Made by a program: the position numbers and the translations under genes. Positions 5,093-6,211 of a stretch of 6,211 bases of DNA are shown in pieces (position 1 is the first letter of the stretch; each line of letters starts with the position of its first letter). The notes below the pieces were generated by a model. The model saw only the letters and a program-made list of their open reading frames with translations, was not told the DNA's origin and searched no databases. The stretch covers positions 1 through 6,211 of the forward strand of contig CAMNLO010000101.1 in NCBI GenBank assembly GCA_946543095.1, written 5' to 3'. Source of the stretch: an uncultured bacterium. Its GTDB lineage: Bacteria; Bacillota; Clostridia; Lachnospirales; Lachnospiraceae.

Positions 5093-5695
5093 ATGACAGA
5101 AGAACAGAATCGGCTGATCTGGATCATCGCCACAGTCCTGATCTCCGTCATGGGAGTGGTGTGCGTTTTCTTTTCCGTAGTCCAGGGAGACGGCTCTTTG
5201 TTTGTGAAGCTGGATGAGACGGAGGAGGCTGCGCCGGTGTACTACGGTTCTCCCGAGGCCGGCGGATCGTATGTGGAGACCACCACGGACCAGGGCCAGA
5301 CGGGGGTGGTGCCTCCGGAAATGAGCGACCGGCTGAATGACGTGATGACTATGGAAGGGATGACTACCGACACCCAGAGCGCTCCCGCACCGGTGGAGGA
5401 AGCCCCTGTGGAGGCGGCTCCTGCGGAGGAGATCCCTTCGGAGAATCTGAATGAAATCCCCGTGGAGCCGCTCCCTGCCGTGGATCCTGCCCTGCAGGAC
5501 GCCCCGGTGGATGATTCCGCAGGCTACTATGAAGAGAGCTCCGATTCCGGCAGCAGCTCGGGGGATTCCGGCTCCGACTCCGGTTCAGAGGAAAGCTCCG
5601 ACTCCGGCAGCAGCGACGATACGGAATGGGCTGACGAGGATTTCTGGCGGGAGTACGACAGGACCCATCCCAACGGGCCTGACGGCGCCCTGTAA
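5093..5695 (+). CDS. Hypothetical membrane-anchored acidic Pro/Glu/Ser/Asp-rich protein
   Basis: 200 aa with a short N-terminus (MTEEQNR), one hydrophobic helix at about 8-30 (LIWIIATVLISVMGVVCVFFSVV), and an otherwise disordered acidic tail expected to face the outside. The tail has a Pro/Ala/Glu-rich part (about 96-140, APVEEAPVEAAP-like) and a Ser/Asp/Gly part (about 149-176, repeats of SSDSGSS), then a less repetitive acidic end (EWADEDFWREYDRTHPNGPDG). There is no lipobox, no cleavage site I trust, and no catalytic domain. It may be a spacer or wall-spanning anchor; function unknown. ATG 5093 has GGGGA 5 nt upstream. In-frame starts at 5003 and 5081 would put leader-hairpin sequence in the protein and lack a good ribosome site. 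The stop is 27 nt before the thioesterase, so the two may share a transcript. Confidence 0.85.
   Translation: MTEEQNRLIWIIATVLISVMGVVCVFFSVVQGDGSLFVKLDETEEAAPVYYGSPEAGGSYVETTTDQGQTGVVPPEMSDRLNDVMTMEGMTTDTQSAPAPVEEAPVEAAPAEEIPSENLNEIPVEPLPAVDPALQDAPVDDSAGYYEESSDSGSSSGDSGSDSGSEESSDSGSSDDTEWADEDFWREYDRTHPNGPDGAL
5534..5614 (+). repeat. Imperfect direct repeat coding Ser-Asp-rich tail
   Basis: A 24-nt unit at 5534-5557 recurs at 5591-5614 with two mismatches, one silent third-position change among them. Both encode ESSDSGSS. Between them are further TCCGAYTCC-type units. This resembles the Ser-Asp repeat logic of surface proteins and is prone to length change. Confidence 0.7.
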
Positions 5696-5722
5696 CAGAC
5701 AGCGGGAGCAAGGGGAAGCAGG

Positions 5723-6211
5723 ATGTTCAGTTTTGACGGAAGAGTGCGATACAGCGAATGTGACGACCGGGGGTATCTCTCCTGGGAGGGGCTTCTGGAT
5801 CTGTTCCAGGACTGTTCCTCCCTGCAGTCGGAGCTCCTTGGCGTGGGAGTGGACTACCTGAAGGAAAAGCGCAGGGCCTGGGTCTTAAATTTCTGGCAGA
5901 TCCATGTAAACCGTTTCCCGAAGCTGCCGGAAAAGATCGAGGTCATCACGAAACCCTATGAGATCAAAGGGTTTTTCGGTCTCCGGAATTTCATGCTGAG
6001 AAGCAAAGAGGAGCCGAAGGAGCCGGTTTTGCTGACTCCCGAGGAGCAGGCCCTGGAGCCCCATATGCGGATCCACGATCCTTATTCTCTTGCCTACGCC
6101 AATTCCGTCTGGACCTTTCTGGACCTGGACACCCTGCATCCGGCAAGGGTGACAGAGCCCTGGCTCTCCGCCTATGAGACCTCGGAGCGGATCCCCATGG
6201 ACTACAGCTCC
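5723..6211 (+). CDS. Acyl-ACP thioesterase (FatA/FatB family), 3'-truncated
   Basis: First 163 residues of a hotdog-fold acyl-ACP thioesterase, which releases fatty acids from acyl carrier protein in the cytoplasm. Family features: RVRYSECDDRGYLSWEGLLDLFQDCSSLQSELLGVGVDYLKEKRRAWVLNFWQIHVNRFP (7-65), then ITKPYEIKGFFGLRNFMLRS (75-94), and AYANSVWTFLDLDT (124-137), then YETSERIPMDY (151-161). The catalytic NxHxNNxxY segment of this family should lie beyond the window edge and cannot be checked. ATG at 5723 has AGGGGA 6 nt upstream. About 25 residues (95-121) between the RNFML strand and AYANS are longer than the short turn I expect there. The reading frame is open to the last base. Confidence 0.88.
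   Translation, partial: MFSFDGRVRYSECDDRGYLSWEGLLDLFQDCSSLQSELLGVGVDYLKEKRRAWVLNFWQIHVNRFPKLPEKIEVITKPYEIKGFFGLRNFMLRSKEEPKEPVLLTPEEQALEPHMRIHDPYSLAYANSVWTFLDLDTLHPARVTEPWLSAYETSERIPMDYSS

Noticed and set aside
5364..5711. Minus-strand open frame opposite the acidic protein
   Set aside because: An Arg/Pro/Ser-rich mirror of the repetitive coding strand, with no ribosome site or family resemblance.

Overview
The window looks like chromosomal DNA from a Gram-positive clostridium, most likely Lachnospiraceae-like. The evidence is GC-rich Firmicute-style coding sequence, strong GGGAG/AAGGAG ribosome binding sites, TTG and GTG starts, a ddl-murF pair next to an OmpR-type regulator, a PilZ protein, and a FatA-type acyl-ACP thioesterase. 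The taxon is inferred from gene content and style, not from a marker gene.

Layout: (1) 3-464 (+) is the 3' part of an OmpR/PhoB-family (VanR-like) response regulator. (2) 470-1447 (+) is ddl, D-alanine--D-alanine ligase, starting at TTG only 5 nt after the regulator stop. (3) 1428-2744 (+) is murF, overlapping the end of ddl. These three read as one transcript in which ddl makes D-Ala-D-Ala and MurF joins it to the UDP-MurNAc-tripeptide. (4) 2745-2903 is a non-coding stretch dense in GNRA-capped hairpins. It ends in two mutually exclusive stems, one of which covers the ribosome binding site of the next gene. (5) 2904-3278 (+) is a single-domain PilZ protein, a probable cyclic-di-GMP effector. 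(6) 3311-3336 is a perfect 11-bp terminator hairpin between convergent genes. (7) 4540-3440 (-) is a 366-aa protein with dockerin/EF-hand-like Asp-rich calcium loops and no signal peptide. (8) 4541-4961 is a divergent intergenic region. On the minus strand it has a good match to a sigma-28/SigD (motility) promoter about 285 nt upstream of the 366-aa gene, followed by a long hairpin-rich leader. On the plus strand it has an extended -10 promoter. (9) 4962-5092 (+) is a leader with a possible 22-codon GTG-start ORF, two strong perfect hairpins, and complementarities that could hide the next ribosome binding site. (10) 5093-5695 (+) is a 200-aa membrane-anchored acidic protein rich in Pro/Glu/Ser/Asp. 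(11) 5723-6211 (+) is the 5' part of an acyl-ACP thioesterase that runs off the window.

The region joins a cell-wall precursor operon to genes with a motility or signalling flavour (PilZ plus the sigma-28-like promoter), then to an envelope protein and a fatty-acid gene. The protein genes belong to known families. The most unusual material is non-coding: three structured leaders, before the PilZ gene, before the minus-strand calcium-loop gene, and before the acidic membrane protein. I could not assign any of them to a known RNA family by eye.
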